DNA of 64,000 bases, taken from Silene conica (Eukaryota > Streptophyta > Magnoliopsida > Caryophyllales > Caryophyllaceae). The stretch covers positions 47,262,079 to 47,326,078 of the forward strand of contig CM055313.2 of assembly GCA_029255685.2 (NCBI GenBank). The letters run 5' to 3'. Of the stretch, positions 11,601-22,992 are shown piece by piece. The position numbers were made by a program, and so were the translations under genes. The stretch's first letter is position 1, and each line of letters begins with the position of its first letter. The notes under the pieces are model-generated. The model saw nothing but the letters and a program-made list of their open reading frames with translations, made no database searches and was not told the DNA's origin.

Positions 11601-12124
11601 AACAAGGACAGAGTTAACAGATTTAAGTTTTCACTTAACTTGTTTTACAAACTTAGGTTTGTTTCAAAAATTCCGAACGATTTTCCAAGGCACAAGTCTT
11701 CGTCAATGGACGTTGGGGTTCTCGTTGTACATTCAAGAGCCCGACATTCCAAATCTGAGACAAGTCTTAAAAATTAAAACAATTAAAATCCAAGTTCTAG
11801 ATCGATCCGGTGTCGGCAAGCATTTTTCAGGTTATCAGACGTCTCCAATAACGCGTTCTAATGACAAATCGACGCTGAGATCAATCAGATTGCAAGTCAA
11901 GTAACTCTTCAAAACCAGGTTTTCCGAAAAAATTATCACCAAAACCTATCAAAGTTGAAAGATTATCCACTTCCTTTAACCAAAATCCTTTCGAAAACAA
12001 GCTTTTATTTTCAAAATCTTCAGAAAGAGCAAGGTTGAGAAATCCTACAAGTTGCAATTGACCGAAAGGAAGGTAGCTTGGCGAAATTTCAGGTGCACAG
12101 ACGAGAATCGGTGCACGGAGGAGA
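11601..12124. other. Non-coding remainder between gag stop and polypurine tract
   Basis: No protease, RT, RNase H or integrase similarity is visible in any frame. This is where about 3.4 kb of pol sits in the autonomous relatives in this window. Confidence 0.7.
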
Positions 12125-12336
12125 TCAAGATTGAGAACAAATGATAAGACCTTGGGGTCTTAGAAGAAAATAGAAGAGAAAGGTCAAAGATGAAGACATA
12201 CCAGTGATCAACTGAGGGCAAGTCTCTGTAGTAGCTCTGCTCATCACGTACACGGTACCCTTGGTCTTCGGCTTTCGAACGGCACCAGCAGTAGTGGCAA
12301 TCCTCCCAATAACAGTCTTCTTCTCCGGACACTCAT
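12125..12336 (-). pseudogene. Gag C-terminal segment (gag-only element)
   Basis: This continues gag after the nested insertion. The frame resumes at the second CCHC knuckle (ECPEKKTVIGRIATTAG), then reads KGTVYVMSRA. The corresponding stretch of the young Tekay element is [10 protein letters not shown], just before its protease. Similarity fades within about 15 residues and a stop follows at 12125-12127. The protease DTGA motif is never reached. Confidence 0.75.
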
Positions 12337-12761
12337 TGTAACACCCCGATTTATTAAGGAGCCTTTAGCAAGACATCCTCAGTAAATTGAGCTGTTACCA
12401 TCTCGGAATATCCGAGGTAGTGAATAACAAGGTAAACAAACCAAAGTACTTTATAAGAAAACTGGTAAGATTTAAACTTTGGTGTTACAGATGCTACACA
12501 ACGGAAATAAAAGTACAACTGATAACTACAAGAGAGGTGATCTACATCTAAGTCGGTCCATCCAAGTGCTCACGCCATCCCATGCTCCCACAGCACCATC
12601 TTTCCTGTCAAACTGCTCCCCATTATGGATCATCACAGGTGTCACACGAATACACAGGGTCAACCACGAGGTTGAGTAGAGAAAAATTGTAAACAAACCA
12701 CATTACTAAAAATAGAAAGTCGAACTTCTCCACTCCGAATCACAAGACCCATAATTCTCCA

Positions 12762-12892
12762 CACCAATCACAGACCCTTTATCTCCGCACCAATCACAAG
12801 ACCCTTTATCTCCGCACCAATCACAGACCCTTTATCTCCGCACCAAACACAGACCCTTTATCTCCGCACCAAACACAGACCCTTTATCTCCG
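12762..12892. repeat. Tandem repeat of CACAGACCCTTTATCTCCGC
   Basis: About five units of 25-26 bp vary slightly (CACCAATCACAAGACC, CACCAAACACAGACC). The same block is found at 19170-19300 in the other LTR of this element. Confidence 0.85.
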
Positions 12893-13349
12893 CTTCGTAT
12901 CGTATCACAGAAATATACAGTCAATCAATAACATTATAATATTATTCATTCAATAAAACGTATACAACTCACCACAGTTAATAATCAATGTCACAATATC
13001 GTAAACAAGATCTCAATTATTTCCCCTACCTGGAATAGCAGGAATGCGAACTAAGTCCAAGCTTGCTAGAAATGTTCCACACGAAACTCGCTCCCTAAAC
13101 ATGTATACGTAACGAATTAACAACTTTCCCGAAGCCCCATAACTTCTTATACTTGCTATAAATAGAAACTTTCCAAAAATGGAAAGTTTCCCAAAATAGA
13201 AACTCACTATAAGGAAAGTTTCCCAAAATAGTAACTTCCCAAATTAAAGATTTCCCGACTCAACAACGAATAACATCGAAATAACTAAAACGACTTATTA
13301 TAAAGATAGTAGTAAAAATAGTAACACTCAAGAATAAACTTAACAATGA

Positions 13350-13406
13350 TAATACTAATAATAATAATAAATATAATAATAATAATAATAGTAATAATAA
13401 TAATAT
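13350..13406. repeat. (AAT)n microsatellite
   Basis: An interrupted trinucleotide run is repeated in the partner LTR at about 19765-19821. It produces leucine-rich open frames on the minus strand that are not genes. Confidence 0.85.
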
Positions 13407-14734
13407 AAGTAAACAATGTAGTAGTACAACAACCAACCACGACTCATAAACACAAATAGAACCCAAATAACCACTACGACTCATAAACACTACCAACCGC
13501 TAAACACCAAATAACCACCAGCTAACACACGGTTTCACCCTTCTACTCCCCTATTGCTGCCGCAACTCACCCCCCACAACCACCGGGCGGCAACCCAGAA
13601 CCTCCCTGAACACCTCTGACCACCAGCAGTAGGGTCGTCTGACGCCGACGAGGTGAACCAGACCCCTAGACTGACCTGGTTCCTCTCCCTGCCACCTAAC
13701 CAGCCTGGTTTGCGCAGGCTGCCGACAACCCCACAGTCCAAGCCACCATCTGCGACCACCACCAGAACCACCCCCTGACATCAGCCTATAACCCACGGTG
13801 GTACCACCGCATCGACCTCCCCCGAGTCAGCGGTGGTGCCACCCCCAAACACCCAGGTCGAAAACAAACAAACAAAAGACCCGAACTAAACCAGGAACAG
13901 CTCCCTGACTCGACACTGCATAAACCACCATCAACCACCCTAACGACCACCATAATTCTCCCCTGACCACCACCTACTCCTCTCCTCCGACAACCCACAA
14001 AAACGATAAACAGAGAAAACTTCGACACATAGGAAACACGGCAGAACAGACTCATCGATTCGAATACTAAAATAGATAGCCCTATGACACACGTCTATAA
14101 ACCACCTTCACTGGTGTCTGTACGGTGGTTGTCAGGACCACAACAAGGGTCAAACACGACACCCTCATCCCATAGATTAAATATACGAAAAGTAAAGACT
14201 CAGCAATTAACAACACGACTCAGAAAACATATCACAACAACTCGGTCGTGAATAAGCGATTAGTACGGTGTTACACGTACCTATTCTACACGCAAATCGA
14301 CCACCCCTTGCTTGCCTTACGACCACCGCGAGATCCCGTGCTTCTACTCTGTGTGACGGCTGAGGTTTGTGGGGTGTTTTTATGAGAATTAGGGTAGGTT
14401 ATGATAGGGTATAGGTGTTATAAACCTATCGACACACAAAGGGGTTAGCTGGGTTTGTAAAAAGAAACTAAGTGTTTGCTGTTAAGAGGCACAAGAATCG
14501 AGGCCCATACTAACGCATAAGGTCTTGTGTTCGATCCCCCTTACGGACACAAGTCTCAAAACCCCTTTTATAACAACTTAGCAAGTATTAGCAACATTTA
14601 AATCATATTGACACGACACTTATAACTATTATAACCATAGATATCGTAGAGAAAAATCGAGGTATTATTATTATTATTATTTTAACTATATTATCTACGC
14701 GTAAAATTATATAAAGGCTCACAATAAAAATTCG

Positions 14735-15295
14735 GGTTATTACAGTCTTCCCCCCTTAAGATGTACTTCGTCCCGAAGTTCACCCACTCATCTAGCAAAC
14801 AACATACCCACCAATAATATATAAAATATAAAATACGCATTTGATAACTCAATTATCGAATATAAACGTTCAAATATTACCAACACCTTAATAACAACAT
14901 AAATTAATTACAGATAAAAAGACGGGGTATTACAGTCTTCCCCCCTTAAAACGAACTTCGTCCCGAAGTTCACCATCACATGACTAACTAGCTGGTTATT
15001 AAGCACATAACGAACGAAATATAGCATCATACAACATCTCACGTACTCTTAAACACGAAATGTTACATTCTACCCTTGTTAAGAAAACTTTGTCCCCAAA
15101 GTTTAATTTATCACTAACTTAAAGGATGTCTTCACGATTCACAATAAAAAGCATAAGAGACGTAAACGAGATTATCAAGTTTATACAAACAATCGCGACA
15201 TACCACTTAGCCATGTAAAACAACTAGACATATCATAAATCAAAAGATTTTACAATCCTATCCTCCTTAAAAACGCGGTTACGTCCTCGTAACCT
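14735..15295 (-). repeat. Four successive polypurine-tract/hairpin modules
   Basis: Each module has a TTACA-like LTR end, a pyrimidine run, CTTAA, then a stem-loop. The modules lie at about 14741, 14931, 15063 and 15250. The stems are ACTTCG/CGAAGT (14765-14779), GAACTTCG/CGAAGTTC (14953-14971), AAACTTTG/CAAAGTTT (15085-15104) and GGTTACG/CGTAACC (15277-15294). The second module adjoins the present LTR boundary as defined by the target duplication. Confidence 0.75.
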
Positions 15296-15766
15296 CATTA
15301 TACAACTCTCATCTCATAACTCCATCTTACTCATTACTTTATCTCATACTATCTCACTCCCGGTAACCAAGTATCGCACTCATCATCGAATCTGAGACCA
15401 AAGACAAGGGGTGAGTGAACTGGCGGATAAACCGCTAAACAATACTTCCATCTCATATCGATTCCAAACCAAATAATTTAACTCAAGAACCTTGGTCACT
15501 CTGGACCATAAATATAACTCGGCACGCATGCCCCATAACTCAATACTAGGAACCAATCTCAATCCAATATCGTTATTGTCAAAGGTTCAAAGAACCGTGC
15601 TCATCACTTAGAGTAAGACTCTAATCTACTCACCCACAAGTCAAGGTCAAAGAAATTGACAAATCAAACAGAATACCACTTAACAACCTTACTGTCAAAA
15701 TAATCAACTTAAGCTTACCAACAAAAGCCAACATCTCAATACTTCTCAACCATTAAACTTAGGAAG

Positions 15767-15774
15767 AAAAAAAA

Positions 15775-15834
<60 letters not shown>
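15767..15834. repeat. A-run followed by (TA)n microsatellite
   Basis: About 25 A residues are followed by about 20 TA dinucleotides. This is simple sequence inside the coding-free element. Confidence 0.95.
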
Positions 15835-15835
<1 letters not shown>

Positions 15836-18731
15836 TAGCTCATTTGATAACGTATCATGGTTCAAGCTCTAGTGCTAAAAACAAAGGATTTTCACTGTTT
15901 AAAGGACATTAAGAATTGCACTCTTGTCCCCAACTAAACAATTCAATATTGTCTTTATACCTCAAATCAGTCAAATACACAGGACAACCCAACTCAATAA
16001 ACCCGTCTCACAAACAGATGATTAAACTTATTGATATAAAATATTAATGGATACGAATCAATTACTAATAACTCAATAGAGATGAGATTAACGCATAAAG
16101 CCGTCATAAATAAATAACAGTTAGCAAATAATTCATATAACCTAGAACAATAATATTAATAAGAGGATCGGTAGAAACGTGTTACGCAGTGGAACAGAGT
16201 CAGAGTAGTTAACACTTATATACCTAAAACAAGTCCATACATTCACAACGATGTAAACAACCAAGAACTCATAGTCCATACTTGACAACTTAAAACATTT
16301 CATGTTCATAAACATTTTATGGAAAAGGCATAGAACGAAATTTATTAACGTACTTAAACATGGAGCATTGACATATTTCACAAGGTTTACACAACTCGTA
16401 GATTAACAAGACCGTTTAACATTCCTAGATCAATAAGTTAACAAAAGCACTTAGGTACATTCCTCATCCATTCACATTACATCATTTATCATGAAACTAT
16501 TAATACATATGGCTCGCAAAACAAGGGTTTTATCTAACACGCAGCAATTAAACATCCAGACAGGTTTCCATCGATACATAGCTACAGAATTGTCATATTG
16601 CAAACAATCACCATAAGTATCAAAACATCAAACCTTATCACGGATCATCACTTCTAATACATTTTGAAACTTTTGGAAACATTCAAGTGGTAAATTGCGG
16701 CAATTTTATAAACACGAATAAAAAGGTAATCTTACAAGCTACGGATCGAAACAAGACTACACTGAGACATTCTGCCTCTTCTTACTAAACATTGTTCTTG
16801 CAACTCGTGAATTATGAAAATTTTAATGATTGAAGCAAAAGATTACACAAGACTGGTACTTTCGTGAATCACATGTCAACCAATCAATAACTCAGTACAT
16901 CGTGATCAGGTTTTAAAAAAAATAGCAACATGCAATTCACTTTATGGCATACCAATATACTTGAAAAGTTATAAAGATGATAACGTAGGTAACTAAGCAG
17001 ATATAAACCATCAATATACAAAGGAACATCAACAAGATTCACATCGTTCGATTATCCACAATAACATATAACAATTAGATTGTTATATCATGCTAATAAG
17101 TTTACCAGTTAAATTTCATTCCACCACTTAGCAAGGCTCTTCTCTGGTAACCGTGAGTTTAGCACTACATAATTGTTTTGAGATCATGACATTGGAAAGT
17201 AAGAGTGTCGGTACAATTGCAACTATTTTAGATAAAACTAGACAAAATAAACAAGATTATGTTATCATACGGTAAAGTTCATATTCATGTAGTATGCCAA
17301 CTATCCATGTTACAAATGTCATAACGGAAAATTACATGGTGATATTACAGAATTCATATTTGATTAAACTTTTATATTTAAAACTTTACTATTTCAACAA
17401 TCATACATCACGCAGCAACCTCCAAAAATCATAATTAAATGACCGCTTAGCTATTTTGCAAGCTATTAGGGCTTTTAGAAAATATAAGGAATTAACTAAT
17501 CATAGGAAGAATAATCAAAGGCAAACTGGTAAGAAAATTATTTATAACAATTTTACAACTCAGTTGGTTGGAACATAGACTTTACAACAAATTTAGACAT
17601 AAAATTTGGGCAACTTGCAAAAAATCACTATCAAATAACGACTCGTTAATATTTTACGAGGCTCATCATTTTGAATACGTAAATGAATAATCTAAACAGT
17701 GGAGTTTGAATTATGCATAAACAATAACCACGTTTTAAATGATTTCTTTTGCGAAAACATGAGTCAAAACAGAATTGTACAGTGACAATCTGGTCACTGT
17801 CGACTAAAATATTTACTTCCCGCAAGCTATAACTCGTATTAACATGAACCCAACGGCATTTGGAAGCTAAATCAGATAACCTGTAAGATTTTCATATACA
17901 TATAGATAACATATTTTAAATGGCAGCCCCGTACAAACAAGGTAACACTATGAAAGTTTATCAAAATTTTGGTTCCTTTGAAGTTCCACATTACTACATC
18001 GAAACTCAATCATTCCTTTTTCAAAGCACGTTGTCATAATATTTGAAGCATAGACGTCACTTAGCAGCATATTGACATTCATTCCTCATTTCAACTATAA
18101 TTACCATCTAGTGCGCAGTAAAGATTTTGAGAAACCAACCAAATAGTTCAATACTTGTACACATCTATATACGAATGTAACTCATAGCTACATGTCATTT
18201 ATGGCTTGGGGCAACACATTCCGCATATCACTAGACAGGGATTACTAGTTTATATAAGTCTGATCATTCATGTTCAAGTACCCACAATATATTACATAAA
18301 TACGATAGTCATTCGATCCCAGATAAGCGTATGAACACTTCAAATATCAAAATCATATGATCACATCACTCTAACCATGGCTCAACAGATACGATCTCCA
18401 AACTCTGATAATTTCAATTTAATCATCCATATCTACCCACAGTTCATATTGCACATATCCTTAATCAGAACTCCCATATGACTTACCTCATTCTTCTCCT
18501 GTAAGAACGTTAGCATAAAATAACTAGGTCACTATATAGTCTACCCCACTCTTCGATTGCTCTCTTTGGGTTCCCGAGACAGAACTGAAAGGGCCCATGG
18601 TTTGGTGTGAGGGGGCCCCTAACTCATCCCGTTCCTTTTTGGGGCTCCTATCAATTTCATCTCGGTGTTCATTTTATTAGACTCTTCCTAGATTCATTAT
18701 TATTCATTTGGTTTAGGCCTGTGGATCGTTC

Positions 18732-18743
18732 GCTCTGATACCA
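18732..18743 (-). promoter_or_regulatory. Primer binding site of the LARD-like element
   Basis: The minus strand reads TGGTATCAGAGC two bases from the LTR start at 18746. It is an intact initiator-Met primer site, so this coding-free element kept the signals needed to be copied in trans. Confidence 0.88.
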
Positions 18744-18745
18744 CT

Positions 18746-21700
18746 TGTAACACCCCAATTTATTAAGGAGCCTTTAGCAAGACATCCTCAGTAAATTGAG
18801 CTGTTACAATCTCGGAATATCCGAGGTAGTGAATAACAAGGTAAACAAACCAAAGTACTTTATAAGAAAACTGGTAAGATTTAAACTTTGGTGTTACAGA
18901 TGCTACACAACGGAAATAAAAGTACAACTGATAACTACAAGATAGGTGATCTACATCTAAGTCGGTCCATCCAAGTGCTCACGCCATCCCATGCTCCCAC
19001 AGCACCATCTTTCCTGTCAAACTGCTCCCCATTACGGATCATCACAGGTGTCACACGAATACACAGGGTCAACCACGAGGTTGAGTAGAGAAAAACTGTA
19101 AACAAACCACATTACTATAAATAGAAAGTCGAACTTCTCCACTCCGAATCACAAGACCCATAATTCTCCACACCAATCACAGACCCTTTATCTCCGCACC
19201 AATCACAAGACCCTTTATCTCCGCACCAATCACAGACCCTTTATCTCCGCACCAAACACAGACCCTTTATCTCCGCACCAAACACAGACCCTTTATCTCC
19301 GCTTCGTATCGTATCACAGAAATATACAGTCAATCAATAACATTATAATATTATTCATTCAATAAAACGTATACAACTCACCACAGTTAATAATCAATGT
19401 CACAATATCGTAAACAAGATCTCAATTATTTCCCCTACCTGGAATAGCAGGAATGCGAACTAAGTCCAAGCTTGCTAAAAATGTTCCACACGAAACTCGC
19501 TCCCTAAACATGTATACGTAACGAATTAACAACTTTCCCGAAGCCCCATAACTTCTTATACTTGCTATAAATAGAAACTTTCCAAAAATGGAAAGTTTCC
19601 CAAAATAGAAACTCACTATAAAAGGAAAGTTTCCCAAAATAGTAACTTCCCAAATTAAAGATTTCCCGACTCAACAACGAATAACATCGAAATAACTAAA
19701 ACGACTTATTATAAAGATAGTAGTAAAAATAGTAACACTCAAGAATAAACTTAACAATGATAATACTAATACTAATAATAAATATAATAATAATAATAAT
19801 AATAGTAATAATAATAATATAAGTAAACAATGTAGTAGTACAACAACCAACCACGACTCATAAACACAAATAGAATCCAAATAACCACTACGACTCATAA
19901 ACACTACCAACCGCTAAACACCAAATAACCACCAGCTAACACACGGTTTCACCCTTCTACTCCCCTATTGCTGCCGCAACTCACCCCCCACAACCACCAG
20001 GCGGCAACCCAGAACCCCCCTGAACACCTCTGACCACCAGCAGTAGGGTCGTCTGACGCCGACGAGGTGAACCAGACCCCTAGACTGACCTGGTTCCTCT
20101 CCCTGCCACCTAACCAGCCTGGTTTGCGCAGGCTGCCGACAACCCCACAGTCCAAGCCACCATCTGCGACCACCACCAGAACCACCCCCTGACATCAGCC
20201 TATAACCCACGGTGGTACCACCGCATCGACCTTCCCCGAGTCAGCGGTGGTGCCACCCCCAAACACCCAGGTCGAAAACAAACAAACAAAAGACCCGAAC
20301 TAAACCAGGAACAGCTCCCTGACTCGACACTGCATAAACCACCATCAACCACCCTAACGACCACCATAATTCTCCCCTGACCACCACCTACTCCTCTCCT
20401 CCGACAACCCACAAAAACGATAAACAGAGAAAACTTCGACACATAGGAAACACGGCAGAACAGACTCATCGATTCGAATACTAAAATAGACAGCCCTATG
20501 ACACACGTCTGTAAACCACCTTCACTGGTGTCTGTACGGTGGTTGTCAGGACCACGACAAGGGTCAAACACGACACCCTCATCCCATAGATTAAATATAC
20601 GAAAAGTAAAGACTCAGCAATTAACAACACGACTCAGAAAACATATCACAACAACTCGGTCGTGAATAAGCGATTAGTACGGTGTTACACGTACCTATTC
20701 TACACGCAAATCGACCACCCCTTGCTTGCCTTACGACCACCGCGAGATCCCGTGCTTCTACTCTGTGTGACGGCTGAGGTTTGTGTGGTGTTTTTATGAG
20801 AATTAGGGTAGGTTATGATAGGGTATAGGTAGGGGTGAGCAAAACCGTATACCCGGTACGGTTTTGAAAACCGTATCGGGTATACGGTTTTAAAAATCGC
20901 AAAAATCACTATACGGATCCGATACGGTTTAACCGTATATACGGTTTTCGGGTACCCGGAAAAACCGTGTATACGAAAGCCGTATATACGGATACGGTTT
21001 GGTGAGGAATGCCCAATTAAATATTTTAGTTATTCAAAGTGCTAATAATTATATCTAACATGCCTACATCTAATGAAAGACTAATTTTTTATCTATTAAG
21101 ATAAGTTAGTAAAATAAGTCATAAAAAACCATTAAAAGTGGAAGTTAAAATTTGAACTTCGCGTTTCATTAATTTTTTTATACAAAAATTTCAAACCGTG
21201 TCAAAACCGTATATACGGTTTCCTTTTTGCCCGACCCGGATACGGTACGGTTTTGTGAAAACCGTATCGTATATACGGATTTCCGTATCGTATATATGGA
21301 AATTCGTATAATTCAAACCGTATACCGTATCGTATCCGTATTATAAAACCGTATCGGAATTTTTTGCTCACCCCTAGGTATAGGTGTTATAAACCTATCG
21401 ACACACAAAGGGGTTAGCTGGGTTTGTAAAAAGAAACTAAGTGTGGGCTGTTAAGAGGCACAATAATCGAGGCCCATACTAACGCATAAGGTCTTGTGTT
21501 CGATCCCCCTTACGGACACAAGTCTCAAAACCCCTTTTATAACAACTTAGCAAGTATTAGCAACATTTAAATCATATTGACACGACACTTATAACTATTA
21601 TAACCATAGATATCGTAGAGAAAAATCGAGGTATTATTATTATTATTTTAACTATATTATCTACGCGTAAAATTATATAAAGGCTCACAATAAAAATTCG

Positions 21701-21900
21701 GGTTATTACAGTCTTCCCCCCTTAAGATGAACTTCGTCCCGAAGTTCACCCACTCATCTAGCAAACAACATACCCACCAATAATATATAAAATATAAAAT
21801 ACGCATTTGATAACTCAATTATCGAATATAAACGTTCAAATATTACCAACACCTTAATAACAACATAAATTAATTACCGACAAAAAGACGGGGTATTACA
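18746..21900 (-). repeat. 5' LTR of the coding-free element, carrying a MITE
   Basis: The LTR matches 12337-14934 throughout. A 547-bp insertion plus its 8-bp duplication (20830-21384) accounts for the extra length. Confidence 0.87.
20830..21376. mobile_element. hAT-type MITE
   Basis: Terminal inverted repeats TAGGGGTGAGCAAAA and TTTTTGCTCACCCCTA are flanked by the 8-bp duplication GGTATAGG (20822-20829 and 21377-21384). The empty site is preserved in the partner LTR at about 14410. The ends are rich in variants of ACCGTATACGGTTT in both orientations, which gives strong self-complementarity. There is no coding capacity. Confidence 0.93.
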
Positions 21901-21905
21901 CTCAT

Positions 21906-22827
21906 AGAAGCGATGCCCAGGCTTCTTGCAGGTGTAGCACAAGTAGGGATCACCGTTACAGTTAACACCAGGATGAAGGGCCTTGTGACACTTGAAACAC
22001 TTCAAGGAAGGGTCGGGTGCAGGGCGAGGATCCATGGTCTTGGAGGAACCAATCTTCTGGAACTTTTCATGCTGAAATTCTGGAGAATCAGCTGAAGGAT
22101 CAAGGGGTCTCTTCCCAAGAGAGCGAGCCTGAGGGGAACTGAGAGCAGAAGAAGCTCTAGCCTCAGCATCTATGGCCTTAATTGAATTCTCAACCCAAAT
22201 AGCATCATCATACACCTCCACGAAAGAAGTAGAATCTCTGCGAATCATACTCTCGATGCGGGCACCTAACTTTCCTTTGTAGAAGTAGACTCTATCGGAT
22301 TCATCCCTTACGAACCGAGAAGCAAAGTGAGCCAACTGATTAAACTTGTCCGTGAACTCCTGCACTGTCATGTCTCCTTGCTTGAAATCCATGAAGTCTT
22401 TGAGTCGCTGTAATCTGAGCTCCTTAGGATAAAACCTCGTCTCGAGCTTATCCTTAAAAGCCTCCCAATCAAACAAAGGATCAAGAGTGAAAGTAGGTCC
22501 AGTCAACTTTTACCACCTATCGGCCTCAAGGGTCAGAAAGTGAGTGGCTAGCCGCACTCTATCCTCTCTACCCACCGCATACAGGGTAAAGCTCTTTTCC
22601 ATCTCCCTGAACCACTCGGTAAGAGCTACCGGATCAACCTCACCACCATAAGTCTTCACGTGGCTACGGGACATCTGCGAAGCTATCCATGAGAAACTAC
22701 CAGGACGATTAGCCTCGTTGCCTGGCGGTGGAGGAGGTGGAACATTCCCTGCTTGCTGTCTCTGAGTCTCAAGCAAGTGATGGATTGCTTGCAACATAAT
22801 GTTATCAGCAGCCGTGGTTCTCACCAT
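21906..22827 (-). pseudogene. Gag of the gag-only chromovirus (N-terminal and central part)
   Basis: The frame starts MVRTTAADNIMLQAIHHLLE and runs through the capsid-like core ([38 protein letters not shown]) to two CCHC knuckles, CFKCHKALHPGVNC and CYTCKKPGHRFYEC. The second knuckle is cut by the nested element, and gag resumes at 12336. An in-frame stop at 22510-22512 replaces the second Trp of a conserved DRWW. Gag forms the cytoplasmic particle that packages element RNA. The reading frame is otherwise well kept for an element without pol. Confidence 0.85.
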
Positions 22828-22992
22828 CCTTTAAAAGAGAAAACAGTGTTACTTTAACAATTAGCAAGTACAAACAGTCTACCGCTTGTCCTTAAGTCTA
22901 CCCAAATCTCTCATTCATTATTCAAGTTTTTGGTCAAGTTAAGTTTGGGGATTACATGAGTGCGTCGGGAGCATTAATGCTCTGATACCAAC
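22828..22992 (-). other. 5' leader and primer site of the gag-only element
   Basis: The primer site TGGTATCAGAGC occupies 22979-22990 on the minus strand. The rest is untranslated leader between LTR and gag, similar to that of the young Tekay element (47260-47425). Confidence 0.8.

Larger units (their letters stand above)
12337..14934 (-). repeat. 3' LTR of the coding-free element
   Basis: The LTR shares more than 98 percent by eye with 18746-21900 once the MITE is removed. It holds a short direct-repeat block of five units based on ACAGACCCTTTATCTCCGCA (12762-12892), an AAT/TAA-rich microsatellite (13350-13406), and a GC-rich stretch (13550-13850). An internal former LTR end (TTATTACA at 14737-14744, followed by a pyrimidine tract) lies 190 bp inside the present end. 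Confidence 0.87.
14935..18745 (-). other. Non-coding interior of the LARD-like element
   Basis: Apart from the modules listed separately, the interior is AT-rich with no frame above 80 codons that looks coding. A poly(A) run followed by (TA)n lies at about 15767-15834. Nothing else is recognisable. Confidence 0.75.
12337..21900 (-). mobile_element. Coding-free large LTR element (LARD-like) nested in gag
   Basis: The unit begins TGTAACACCCC and ends GGGGTATTACA, flanked by the duplication CTCAT (12332-12336 and 21901-21905). The LTRs are 12337-14934 and 18746-21900; the latter is enlarged by a MITE. The 3.8-kb interior has no recognisable gag or pol. It keeps a primer site (18732-18743) and a polypurine tract at 14935. 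By eye the LTRs differ at roughly 20-25 positions over 2.6 kb. The LTR termini and PPT hairpin suggest a gypsy-type parent. Confidence 0.9.

Noticed and set aside
12045..12332. 95-codon minus-strand ORF
   Set aside because: It is out of frame with the gag C-terminus that clearly occupies the same bases.
13260..13496. Leucine-rich membrane-like protein on the minus strand
   Set aside because: It arises from translating an (AAT)n microsatellite. The partner LTR gives the same artefact at 19671-19910.
14505..14560. tRNA gene or SINE suggested by GTGTTCGATCCCCC
   Set aside because: The B-box match is imperfect, no A box is found at the right distance, and no cloverleaf can be drawn.
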